NCBI GenBank assembly: GCA_009923475.1
Contig: RFTM01000116.1
Span: 1-6,116, forward strand
Source: Gammaproteobacteria bacterium
GTDB taxonomy: Bacteria; Pseudomonadota; Gammaproteobacteria; Steroidobacterales; Steroidobacteraceae
Direction: 5' to 3'
Length of the DNA stretch: 6,116 nucleotides
The notes below the pieces were generated by a model. It was given only the letters and a program-made list of their open reading frames with translations, did not search any database and had not been told where the DNA came from. Below are positions 1-5,874 of the stretch, piece after piece; within the stretch, counting starts at the first letter, position 1; the number at the start of each line of letters is the position of its first letter. A program made the translations under genes and the position numbers.

Positions 1-416
1 TCGACCGGCGCGCGGCGACGCGGGTGCAGGTCATCGCCGACATCGACGCGCGCGCGCCGATCTCGGCGAAGACCGTCGCCGAGCTGTCGTTCCTCGGCGA
101 CGCGCCGACCGTCCGCATCTCGGCGCTCACGGGCCGGGGAGTGGGGAAGGTGCTCCCCCTGGTGTCCGAGGCGATCGAGAAGTACCGGACGCGAGTCTCG
201 ACGACCGAGGTCAACCGGATCATCGCCGACGCGCAGCAGCGCGATGCAGCAGGCCGAGACCCCAAACAGCAGCGCCGCGCACCAGAACGGGCTCACCGCC
301 CCGAAGGCGGCGATCAGCCCCGCGGCGAGCGCGGGCCCGGCGATCCAGGCGACGCCGAAGGTGCCCTCATGGATGCCGTTGAGCCGCTCTTGGTCGATAC
401 CGCGCGCGCGGTGTAG
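1..416 (+). CDS. der: C-terminal fragment of ribosome-assembly GTPase Der (EngA), broken at its 3' end
   Basis: The frame is open from the left edge (first full codon at 3), so the gene starts outside the window. The part up to about base 242 matches the end of the second GTPase domain and the start of the KH-like domain of Der, a double-GTPase needed for 50S subunit maturation. The key stretch is FLGDAPTVRISALTGRGV, containing the G5-type SAL motif, followed by VLPLVSEAIEKYRTR and VNRIIADAQQ. After that the KH-like domain should continue for roughly 50 residues. Instead the translation turns into low-complexity charged sequence to a TAG at 414-416, and the DNA there codes for a transporter on the opposite strand. 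The tail after ~242 is therefore not Der. The wording (ISALTGRGV rather than the proteobacterial FISALHGTGV) suggests an actinobacterial-type Der, unlike the rest of the window. An internal ATG at 24 is not a plausible true start. Family call fairly sure; lineage call tentative. Confidence 0.7.
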   Translation, partial: DRRAATRVQVIADIDARAPISAKTVAELSFLGDAPTVRISALTGRGVGKVLPLVSEAIEKYRTRVSTTEVNRIIADAQQRDAAGRDPKQQRRAPERAHRPEGGDQPRGERGPGDPGDAEGALMDAVEPLLVDTARAV

Positions 417-760
417 CCGGCCGGGTCGAACAAGGCGCCGATCACGGCGAGCAGGACCACGGTCGTCGGCGTCAGCCCGTAGAGCAGCGACACCACCGGG
501 ATGGCGAGCACCGACAGCGCCGAGAGCAGGTCCGAGCCGATGCTCACGGCGCGGCGGCCGATGTGGTCGACCAGCCAGCCGCTCAGCGGCGCGATGAAGA
601 GCGGCGGCAGCGACGCGGCCGCGAGCACGAGGCCCGCGAGCGTCGCCGAACCGAGCCGTTCCATGACGAGCCAGGGGATCGCGAGGGTGACCATCGCGTT
701 GCCGAGGCCCGAACAGAGGTTCGCCGCCTGCAGCAGCCACACGGGGGTGACGAGCCTCAC
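241..760 (-). pseudogene. MFS transporter, N-terminal half, frameshifted and truncated
   Basis: This is a major facilitator superfamily permease of the inner membrane; the substrate cannot be told (drug-efflux-like style). The start is GTG at 758-760, sharing GTGA with the stop of the upstream XRE gene, which implies translational coupling. Visible in order: helix 1 around PVWLLQAANLCSGLGNAM and IPWLV (residues 6-32), helix 2 around LAGLVLAAASLPPLFIAPLS, the motif-A loop GWLVDHIGRR (61-70), helix 3 around LLSALSVLAIPVVSLLYG, and helix 4 around VVLLAVIGALFDPAGYTAR (to residue 119, base 404). From there the original frame becomes nonsense and stops at 314-316. The next frame, from base 401 down to about 241, carries family-like sequence: GIDQERLNGIHEGTFGVAWI, then AGPALAAGLIAAFGAVSPFW and CAALLFGVSACCIALL. 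Relatives, as I remember them, have about ten residues between these two pieces, so a small deletion with a frame change is likely. Sequence beyond base ~240 switches to der on the other strand, so helices 7-12 are absent. A complete permease would have about 400 residues. Non-functional as read. Confidence 0.75.
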
Positions 761-1041
761 GCAGCCCGCAGCGAGACCTTCACGCGGAAGCCGAGCGCCG
801 CGGCGATGTTCACGAGCGCGTCGAGCGAGAACCGGGAGATGCGGCCGTTCATGAGGTCGTTGATGCGCGGCTGACTGACGCCGCAGCGCTCGGCCGCCTC
901 GACCTGGGTCCAGCCCTTGGCGGTGATGAAATCGGCGATGCGGCGCATGAGGTCCGCGCGCGCGCGCAGGTTCGCCGCCTGCTCGGGGGAGTCGGCGAGC
1001 GCATCCCAAACGCTGCGGAAGGGGGTGGGGGGCTTGGTCAT
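757..1041 (-). CDS. HigA-like XRE-family helix-turn-helix regulator (94 aa)
   Basis: This is a small cytoplasmic DNA-binding protein of the HTH_37/XRE type, commonly annotated as the antitoxin of HigB/RelE-like toxins. The N-terminal part (FRSVWDALADSPEQAANLRA, residues 8-27) is the typical lead-in. The helix-turn-helix covers about residues 45-66 (TQVEAAERCGVSQPRINDLM, with SQPRINDLM as recognition helix), and the tail FSLDALVNIAAALGFRVKVS closes the domain. The ATG at 1039-1041 was chosen because family members begin just before this lead-in. The frame is open further upstream to an ATG at 1105-1107, but that extension would run across the promoter and has no family character. No Shine-Dalgarno sequence precedes the ATG; a -10 box ends eight bases upstream, pointing to a leaderless transcript. 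The stop TGA (757-759) overlaps the GTG start of the MFS gene, so the two form one operon. No toxin gene is adjacent. It probably represses its own promoter through the palindrome at 1058-1071; that is inference. Confidence 0.85.
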   Translation of the reverse strand: MTKPPTPFRSVWDALADSPEQAANLRARADLMRRIADFITAKGWTQVEAAERCGVSQPRINDLMNGRISRFSLDALVNIAAALGFRVKVSLRAA

Positions 1042-1049
1042 CGGTCGGA

Positions 1050-1078
1050 AATATACTGGTATGGATATACCCCGGCAA
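1050..1078 (-). promoter_or_regulatory. sigma70-type promoter of the XRE-MFS operon
   Basis: On the minus strand a -35 box TTGCCG (1078-1073) is followed, after exactly 17 bases, by a -10 box TATATT (1055-1050). This is the most AT-rich patch in the left third of a very GC-rich window. A start site 6-8 bases downstream of the -10 box would fall at about 1042-1044, right at the ATG at 1041, so the mRNA would have essentially no 5' leader. Confidence 0.6.
1058..1071. promoter_or_regulatory. 14-bp palindrome in the XRE promoter spacer, candidate autorepression operator
   Basis: The sequence GGTATGGATATACC is an inverted repeat: GGTAT (1058-1062), four-base spacer, ATACC (1067-1071). It lies wholly between the -35 and -10 boxes of the XRE promoter, where a bound dimer would block RNA polymerase. 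XRE antitoxins typically bind short inverted repeats over their own promoters. Location and symmetry are seen directly; the binding partner is inferred. Confidence 0.5.
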
Positions 1079-1211
1079 GCGCGCCGTGGGCGGAACGCGT
1101 GCCGCACGATGCGCTGAGCCGCGGCAGGGCGAAAGCCGCTGATCTGGCGTCTTCGTATGGAAATGCGCGCGGCCGGGCATTGGCGACGGTGGGATCGCCG
1201 CCTGTGTGGAG

Positions 1212-1231
1212 CGTTAGTACTTCGTTAGTAC
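1212..1231. repeat. perfect 9-bp tandem direct repeat CGTTAGTAC with 2-bp spacer
   Basis: CGTTAGTAC occurs at 1212-1220 and again at 1223-1231, separated by TT. The 11-base period puts both copies on nearly the same face of the helix. The repeat lies about 110 bases upstream of the fused AbrB-GDH start, in a locally less GC-rich stretch. It could be an operator for the AbrB domain or another regulator; that is inference. Confidence 0.6.
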
Positions 1232-1253
1232 CGGGTTCATACGCCGCGACAGG

Positions 1254-1301
1254 TGCGAGAAAAGAGGCTCGCATGCAGGCGCTCGGGCAGGTGCCTGCGA
1301 G
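1254..1301 (+). promoter_or_regulatory. overlapping alternative stem-loops upstream of the AbrB-GDH gene
   Basis: TGCGAG (1254-1259) can pair with CTCGCA (1268-1273) around an eight-base loop. A second copy of TGCGAG at 1296-1301 could pair with the same CTCGCA, extended by GCAGGC (1275-1280) pairing with GCCTGC (1293-1298). The two foldings exclude each other. There is no T-tract, so it is not an intrinsic terminator. It would matter as RNA only if transcription starts upstream of 1254. Confidence 0.25.
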
Positions 1302-1308
1302 GCGTCAG

Positions 1309-1337
1309 TGGCCGCCGGTTACAACGCGAGCTAAATT
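1309..1337 (+). promoter_or_regulatory. weak candidate promoter for the AbrB-GDH gene, leaderless type
   Basis: A -10-like TAAATT (1332-1337) ends six bases before the ATG at 1344 and fits the TANNNT pattern seen upstream of leaderless genes. A poor -35-like TGGCCG (1309-1314) lies 17 bases upstream. No Shine-Dalgarno sequence precedes the ATG, which is consistent with leaderless translation but does not prove it. Confidence 0.3.
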
Positions 1338-1343
1338 CCAGCC

Positions 1344-1502
1344 ATGACCGCCCAACTCAAGCTGCTCAAGATCGGCAACTCGCTCGGGCTCATCTTGCCG
1401 AAGGAGCTGTTGGACCTCCTCCATGTGAAGGAGGGCGACACGCTGCATGCGGTGGTCGACCCGCAGGGGGGCGTGCGGCTCACGCCCTTCGACCCGCAGT
1501 TC
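1344..1502 (+). other. AbrB/MazE-type (SpoVT-AbrB) domain at the N terminus of the fused gene
   Basis: Residues 1-53 match the full length of the DNA-binding part of AbrB/MazE/SpoVT-family antitoxins. The hallmark is GNSLGLILPKELLDLLHVKE, followed by GD, a short beta strand with a PQGG turn, and RLTPFDPQFE. Stand-alone members run about 20-30 residues further as a toxin-binding helix and are usually followed by a Doc-type, PemK/MazF or PIN toxin gene. Here the helix merges with the dehydrogenase helix from about residue 54, and no toxin gene follows. Confidence 0.85.
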
Positions 1503-4500
1503 GAGGCGGCCGACCGGGAGCGGCTCGCGCGCCTGCTGGAACGCGGCCTCGCCGACGTGCAGCTCGCGGTCGACGATTGGCGCGCGATGCGCGACCGGAT
1601 CACCGGAGCGGCGCGGTCGCTGGCCGCCCGCGGTCACGGCGCCGCAGAGGCGGTGGCGCTGCTCGAATGGATGGAGGGCGCGCATTTCGTGTTCCAGGGC
1701 TACCAGCGGCTGCGCTTGCGCCGGGGACGGACCGAGGACCGCCTGGTCGCGGTCCGCGGCAGCGGCCTCGGCGTGCTGCGCGCCGACGGCGGCGCGGAAC
1801 CCGGCGGCGAGCGCCTGCGCGGCGCGCTGCGCGAGGCCGTGCGCTCCGCCGAGCCGCTGCGGATCAGCAAGTCGCCGCGCCGCTCGACCGTGCACCGGCC
1901 CGGCCACCTCGATGCGGTCGCGGTCAAGGAATTCGACGCGCGCGGCCGCGTGGTCGGCGAGCATCGTTTCCTCGGGCTTTGGACCTCGACCGCCTACTTC
2001 GCTTCGCCGTCGGGGATCCCGGTGGTGCGGCGCAAGGTGTCGGCGGTGGTCGAGCGCTTCGGCCTCGACCCGCGCAGCCACGACGGCAAGGCGGTGCTCG
2101 CGGTGCTCGAGACCTGGCCGCGCGACGAGCTGTTCCAGGCCAGCGTCGCCGAGCTGGTCGGCTTCGTGCGCGGCGCCGTCAACCTCTACGAGCGGCGCAC
2201 CACCCGTCTCGTGATGCGCCACGACGCCGCCGGCGGCTTCTGGTCGTGCATGGTGTTCGTGCCGCGCGACCGCTACAACACCGAGGCGCGGCGACGCATC
2301 GAGCGGCTGCTGCTCGCCGCGCTCGGCGGCGAGGACCTCGAATCGCAGGTCGAGATCGCGCTCTCGAGCCATGCCCGGCTGCACGTCATGGTGCGCGGCG
2401 GCCAGGCCGCCGCGGGCCGCGGCGCGGACCACGCTGCCCTCGAGCGTGACATCGCCGCCGCGATCGCCACGTGGCAGGACGGACTGCGCGAAGCGCTGCT
2501 CGGCGCGTTGCCGCCGCAAGCGGCGCTGCGCCGCCTCGACCGCCATGGCAACCGCTTCCCCGCCACCTACCAGAGCGAGGTCGCTCCGCAGGCGGCGCTC
2601 GAGGACATCGAGGCCTTGGAGGCGCTGCAAGCGGAGCCGTCCCGGCCGCAAGCGCGGCTCTGGCGCCCGGCGGGGGCGCCGCGCACGCGTCTGCACCTGC
2701 GCCTCGCGCGGATCGGCGACCCGGAGCCGATCGCCGCACTGCTGCCCGTACTGGAGAACTTCGGGCTGCGCATGCTCGCCGAGAAGCTGTGGCGCATCGC
2801 GCCGGACGGCGGCGCCGGCGCGGTGGCGTCCGGCGCCGTGGCGCTGCAGGACTTCGAGCTCGAGCTGCGCGCCGACGGCGCGCAGGCGCCGCGCACCGAC
2901 CCGCTGCGCGCAGGCCAGCGTTTCCTCGCGGCCTTGCAGGCCGTGCGGGACGGCGGACTGGACGACGACCCGTTCAACCGGCTCGTGCTGCTGACGCCGC
3001 TCGACGGCCATCAGGTCGGCGTGCTGCGCGCCTGCTGCCGATGGCTGCTGCAGACCGGCATCCCGTTCAGCCTCGCCTACATGGCGCGCACCCTCGCCGC
3101 CCACCCGACGCTCGCGGGCGAGCTGTACCGTCTCTTCGAGATGCGTCTCGACCCCGCCCGCGCCGCTCGCGGGTCCGGCAAGGCGGCCGAGCGCATGGCC
3201 GAGCGCCTGCGCGGACGGCTCGATGCGGTGACCAACGCAGACGAGGACCGCATCCTGCGCGCCTTCCTGGCGGTGATCGCCGCCGTGCTCAGGACCAACT
3301 TCTTCGCCCGCGGCGCCGACGGCGCGCGCCGCCCGGCGCTCGCGCTCAAGCTCGACCCGCATGGCCTGCCCGACCTCCCGCTGCCGCGGCCGCACCGCGA
3401 GATCTACGTGCTCTCGGCGCGCGTCGAAGGCGTGCACCTGCGCATGGGAGAGGTCGCGCGCGGCGGCATCCGTTGGTCCGACCGCCGCGAGGACTTCCGC
3501 ACCGAGGTGCTGGGCCTGATGAAGGCGCAGAACGTCAAGAACACGCTGATCGTCCCGGTCGGCGCCAAGGGCGGTTTCGTGCCGCGGCGCCTGCCCGTCA
3601 CGGGCGGACGCGAGGCCTGGCAGGCCGAAGGCGTGGCCGCATATCGCGAATACATCGGCGCGCTGCTCGACGTCACCGACGACATCCGCGGCAAACGCAT
3701 CGTCACGCCCGCGGGCGTGCGCCGCGCGGACGGCGATGATCCGTACCTCGTGGTCGCCGCCGACAAGGGCACGGCGACCTTCTCCGACATCGCCAACGGC
3801 ATCTCGGTGGCGCGCGGCTTCTGGCTCGGCGACGCCTTCGCGTCGGGGGGCTCCGCCGGCTACGACCACAAGAAGATGGGCATCACGGCGCGCGGCGCCT
3901 GGGAGTGCGTCAAGCGCCACTTCCGCGAGATGGGCCACGACATGCGCTCGCAGCCGTTCACGGTGGCCGGCATCGGCGACATGTCGGGCGACGTGTTCGG
4001 CAACGGCATGCTGCTGTCGCGCCAGATCAAGCTGGTCGCGGCGTTCAACCACCAGCACGTGTTCCTCGACCCTTCGCCCGACCCGGCGCGCTCCTTCGCC
4101 GAGCGCGCGCGGATCTTCGCCCTGCCGCGATCGGGCTGGAACGACTACGATCCGCGCGCGATCTCGAAGGGCGGCGGCGTGTTCGAGCGCAGCGCGAAGT
4201 CCATCCCGCTGTCCGCGGAGGCGCGCGCGCTGCTCGGGATCGCCGCCGCCAGCGCCACGCCGCAGGAGGTGGTCCGCGCCATCCTGCGCATGCCGGTCGA
4301 CCTGCTGTGGAACGGCGGCATCGGCACCTACGTGAAGGCCTCGGGCGAGCCGCAGTCGGCCGCGGGCGACCGCAGCAACGACGCGGTGCGCGTCGACGGC
4401 CGCGAGCTGCGCGCGCGGGTGGTCGGCGAAGGCGGCAACCTCGGCTTCACGCAGCGCGGGCGCGTCGAGTACGCGCTCGCCGGCGGCCGCATCAACACCG

Positions 4501-5867
4501 ACTTCATCGACAACTCGGCGGGCGTCAACACCTCGGACCTCGAGGTCAACCTCAAGATCCTCACCACCCAGCTCGAAGCGCGCGGCAAGCTCGCGCGCGC
4601 GGCGCGCGACCGGCTGCTCGCGCGGCTCACGGACGAGGTCGCGGCGCTGGTGCTGCGCAACAACTACCTGCAGGGGCAGGCGCTCTCCATGCTGGAGACG
4701 CAGTCCGCGCAGCGCCTGCCCGAACTGCAGGGGCTGGTGCGCGACCTCGAGCGCCGCGGCGAGCTCGACCGCGCGGTCGAGAACCTGCCCGACGAAGAAG
4801 GGTTCGCCCAGCGGCGCAAGCAAGGCCTCGGTCTCGCCCGGCCGGAGCTCGCGGTGCTGCTGTCCTACTCCAAGATATGGCTCACCCGGCAGCTGCTCGC
4901 TTCCGACCTGCCCGAGGACCGGGGGTTCGCGGGCGAGCTGCTGCGCTATTTCCCCGAGGCGGTGCGCCGGCACTACCCCGCCGACATCCGTCGGCATCGG
5001 CTGCGGCGCGAGATCATCGCCACCGCGGTCACCAACAGCCTGGTCAACCGCATGGGGCCGACCTTCGTCGGCCGCGCCTGCGCCGAGACCGGCGCCTCCG
5101 CGGCCGACGTGGCGCGCGCCTGGGTGGTGGCGCGGCAGGTGTTCGGCGCACGCGACCTGTGGAGCGAGGTCGAGCGGCTCGATGACCGGGCGCCTGCGGC
5201 GGCGCAATACGCGATCCTCGGCGACTCGGCGCGCTCGCTGCGGCATGCCACCGTCTGGCTGCTGCGCAGGCGCGGAGCGCGGCTCGCGGTGGACGCGACG
5301 GTCAAGGAATACGCGGCGCCGCTCGCGGCGTTGCGCGCGGCGCTGCCGCGGGTGCTGGCCGGGGCGTCGCTCGAGACCTTCGTCGCCGCCCGCGACGCGC
5401 ATCTCGCCGCCGGCATCCCGGCGGCGGTCGCGGAGCAGGCGGCCGGGACGCGCGTGCTCGACGTCGCGCTCGAGGTCTGCGGGCTCGCCGCGCTCGGTGG
5501 CCTGAAGGTCGAGGACGCCGCCCGCGCCTGGTGGACGACCTCGGCCGAGCTAGGCCTCGACCGCATCGAGGCGCGCATCGAGGAGCTCGCGGTGGACGGT
5601 CCGCTGCAGGCGACCGCGCGGGCGGGCCTGCGCGACGCGCTGCGCGCCGCCCAGGCGCGCATCCTCACGCAGCTGGTCGCCGACGGCGCCGCGACGCGCC
5701 GGGCGCGCGGCGACTGGCAGGGCCGATGGTCCGCCTGGCAGGCCTCGCATGCCGCGCCGCTCGAAGACTGGCGCCGCACCACCCGCGAGGCCGCGGCGCA
5801 GGGCGCGGCGGACTTCGCGTCGCTGTCGGTCTGCGTCGAGGCGCTGCGGACGCTCGCCGAGCGATGA
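1344..5867 (+). CDS. AbrB/MazE-type DNA-binding domain fused to N-terminally shortened NAD-dependent glutamate dehydrogenase (1507 aa)
   Basis: The large NAD-glutamate dehydrogenase (GdhB-type, usually ~1600-1650 residues, cytoplasmic) converts glutamate and NAD+ to 2-oxoglutarate, ammonia and NADH in amino-acid catabolism. The start is fixed: an in-frame TAA at 1332-1334 precedes the ATG. Residues 1-53 are an AbrB/MazE antitoxin-like swapped-hairpin domain: LKIGNSLGLILPKELLDLL (8-26), VKEGD (28-32), RLTPFDPQFE (45-54). From about residue 60 the frame is dehydrogenase: ERGLADVQLAVDDWRAM (66-82), HRPGHLDAVAVKEFD (from ~184), VPRDRYNT (306-313), FNRLVLLTP (~547). Catalytic core: GGIRWSDRREDFRTE (707-721), KAQNVKNTLIVPVGAKGGF (727-745), ADKGTATFSD (806-815), YDHKKMGIT (840-848), the NAD-binding GIGDMSGDVFGNGM (876-889), NGGIGTY (from 990), GEGGN (1028-1032), GGRINTDFIDNSAGVN (1047-1062). 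A helical C-terminal region runs to 1507. The first ~180 residues, including the first ACT-like domain, are missing and replaced by the AbrB domain. Enzyme identity is near certain; whether the fusion is natural is open. Confidence 0.92.
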   Translation: MTAQLKLLKIGNSLGLILPKELLDLLHVKEGDTLHAVVDPQGGVRLTPFDPQFEAADRERLARLLERGLADVQLAVDDWRAMRDRITGAARSLAARGHGAAEAVALLEWMEGAHFVFQGYQRLRLRRGRTEDRLVAVRGSGLGVLRADGGAEPGGERLRGALREAVRSAEPLRISKSPRRSTVHRPGHLDAVAVKEFDARGRVVGEHRFLGLWTSTAYFASPSGIPVVRRKVSAVVERFGLDPRSHDGKAVLAVLETWPRDELFQASVAELVGFVRGAVNLYERRTTRLVMRHDAAGGFWSCMVFVPRDRYNTEARRRIERLLLAALGGEDLESQVEIALSSHARLHVMVRGGQAAAGRGADHAALERDIAAAIATWQDGLREALLGALPPQAALRRLDRHGNRFPATYQSEVAPQAALEDIEALEALQAEPSRPQARLWRPAGAPRTRLHLRLARIGDPEPIAALLPVLENFGLRMLAEKLWRIAPDGGAGAVASGAVALQDFELELRADGAQAPRTDPLRAGQRFLAALQAVRDGGLDDDPFNRLVLLTPLDGHQVGVLRACCRWLLQTGIPFSLAYMARTLAAHPTLAGELYRLFEMRLDPARAARGSGKAAERMAERLRGRLDAVTNADEDRILRAFLAVIAAVLRTNFFARGADGARRPALALKLDPHGLPDLPLPRPHREIYVLSARVEGVHLRMGEVARGGIRWSDRREDFRTEVLGLMKAQNVKNTLIVPVGAKGGFVPRRLPVTGGREAWQAEGVAAYREYIGALLDVTDDIRGKRIVTPAGVRRADGDDPYLVVAADKGTATFSDIANGISVARGFWLGDAFASGGSAGYDHKKMGITARGAWECVKRHFREMGHDMRSQPFTVAGIGDMSGDVFGNGMLLSRQIKLVAAFNHQHVFLDPSPDPARSFAERARIFALPRSGWNDYDPRAISKGGGVFERSAKSIPLSAEARALLGIAAASATPQEVVRAILRMPVDLLWNGGIGTYVKASGEPQSAAGDRSNDAVRVDGRELRARVVGEGGNLGFTQRGRVEYALAGGRINTDFIDNSAGVNTSDLEVNLKILTTQLEARGKLARAARDRLLARLTDEVAALVLRNNYLQGQALSMLETQSAQRLPELQGLVRDLERRGELDRAVENLPDEEGFAQRRKQGLGLARPELAVLLSYSKIWLTRQLLASDLPEDRGFAGELLRYFPEAVRRHYPADIRRHRLRREIIATAVTNSLVNRMGPTFVGRACAETGASAADVARAWVVARQVFGARDLWSEVERLDDRAPAAAQYAILGDSARSLRHATVWLLRRRGARLAVDATVKEYAAPLAALRAALPRVLAGASLETFVAARDAHLAAGIPAAVAEQAAGTRVLDVALEVCGLAALGGLKVEDAARAWWTTSAELGLDRIEARIEELAVDGPLQATARAGLRDALRAAQARILTQLVADGAATRRARGDWQGRWSAWQASHAAPLEDWRRTTREAAAQGAADFASLSVCVEALRTLAER

Positions 5868-5874
5868 TCGGCGC

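Larger units (their letters stand above)
1042..1343. other. divergent intergenic region without a supported gene
   Basis: This 302-base gap separates the leftward XRE-MFS operon from the rightward AbrB-glutamate dehydrogenase gene. It holds the XRE promoter and palindrome, a 9-bp tandem repeat at 1212-1231, a short hairpin with arms GGCGA and TCGCC at 1182-1199, and a stem-loop cluster at 1254-1301. Open frames crossing it (for example 1099-1347 plus and 1038-1274 minus) show no recognisable family. I see no toxin gene or toxin remnant here. Confidence 0.6.

Noticed and set aside
757..1107. Longer start for the XRE gene at the ATG at 1105-1107
   Set aside because: The extra 22 residues have no family character and would be encoded by the promoter and palindrome. 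The family lead-in begins right after the ATG at 1041.
1121..1139. GCGGC/GCCGC hairpin as a terminator
   Set aside because: Only five base pairs with a nine-base loop and no T-tract on either strand; expected by chance at this GC content.
1344..1600. Separate MazE antitoxin gene ending before the dehydrogenase
   Set aside because: There is no stop codon in the frame between the AbrB domain and the dehydrogenase, and no start with a ribosome-binding site around residues 55-85 that would mark an independent gdhB start. As read it is one frame.
1253..2449. Plus-strand 398-codon frame overlapping the AbrB-GDH start, and similar ones at 2471-3739 and 3905-5185
   Set aside because: The products are almost entirely Arg, Ala, Gly and Pro, typical of alternate-frame shadows in high-GC genes. 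No motif is seen.
1305..5402. Minus-strand open frame of 1365 codons opposite the dehydrogenase
   Set aside because: Its product is low-complexity and rich in Arg, Ala, Gln, His and Glu with no recognisable domain. It is the usual antisense shadow of a GC-rich coding frame whose plus-strand protein has unmistakable family motifs throughout.
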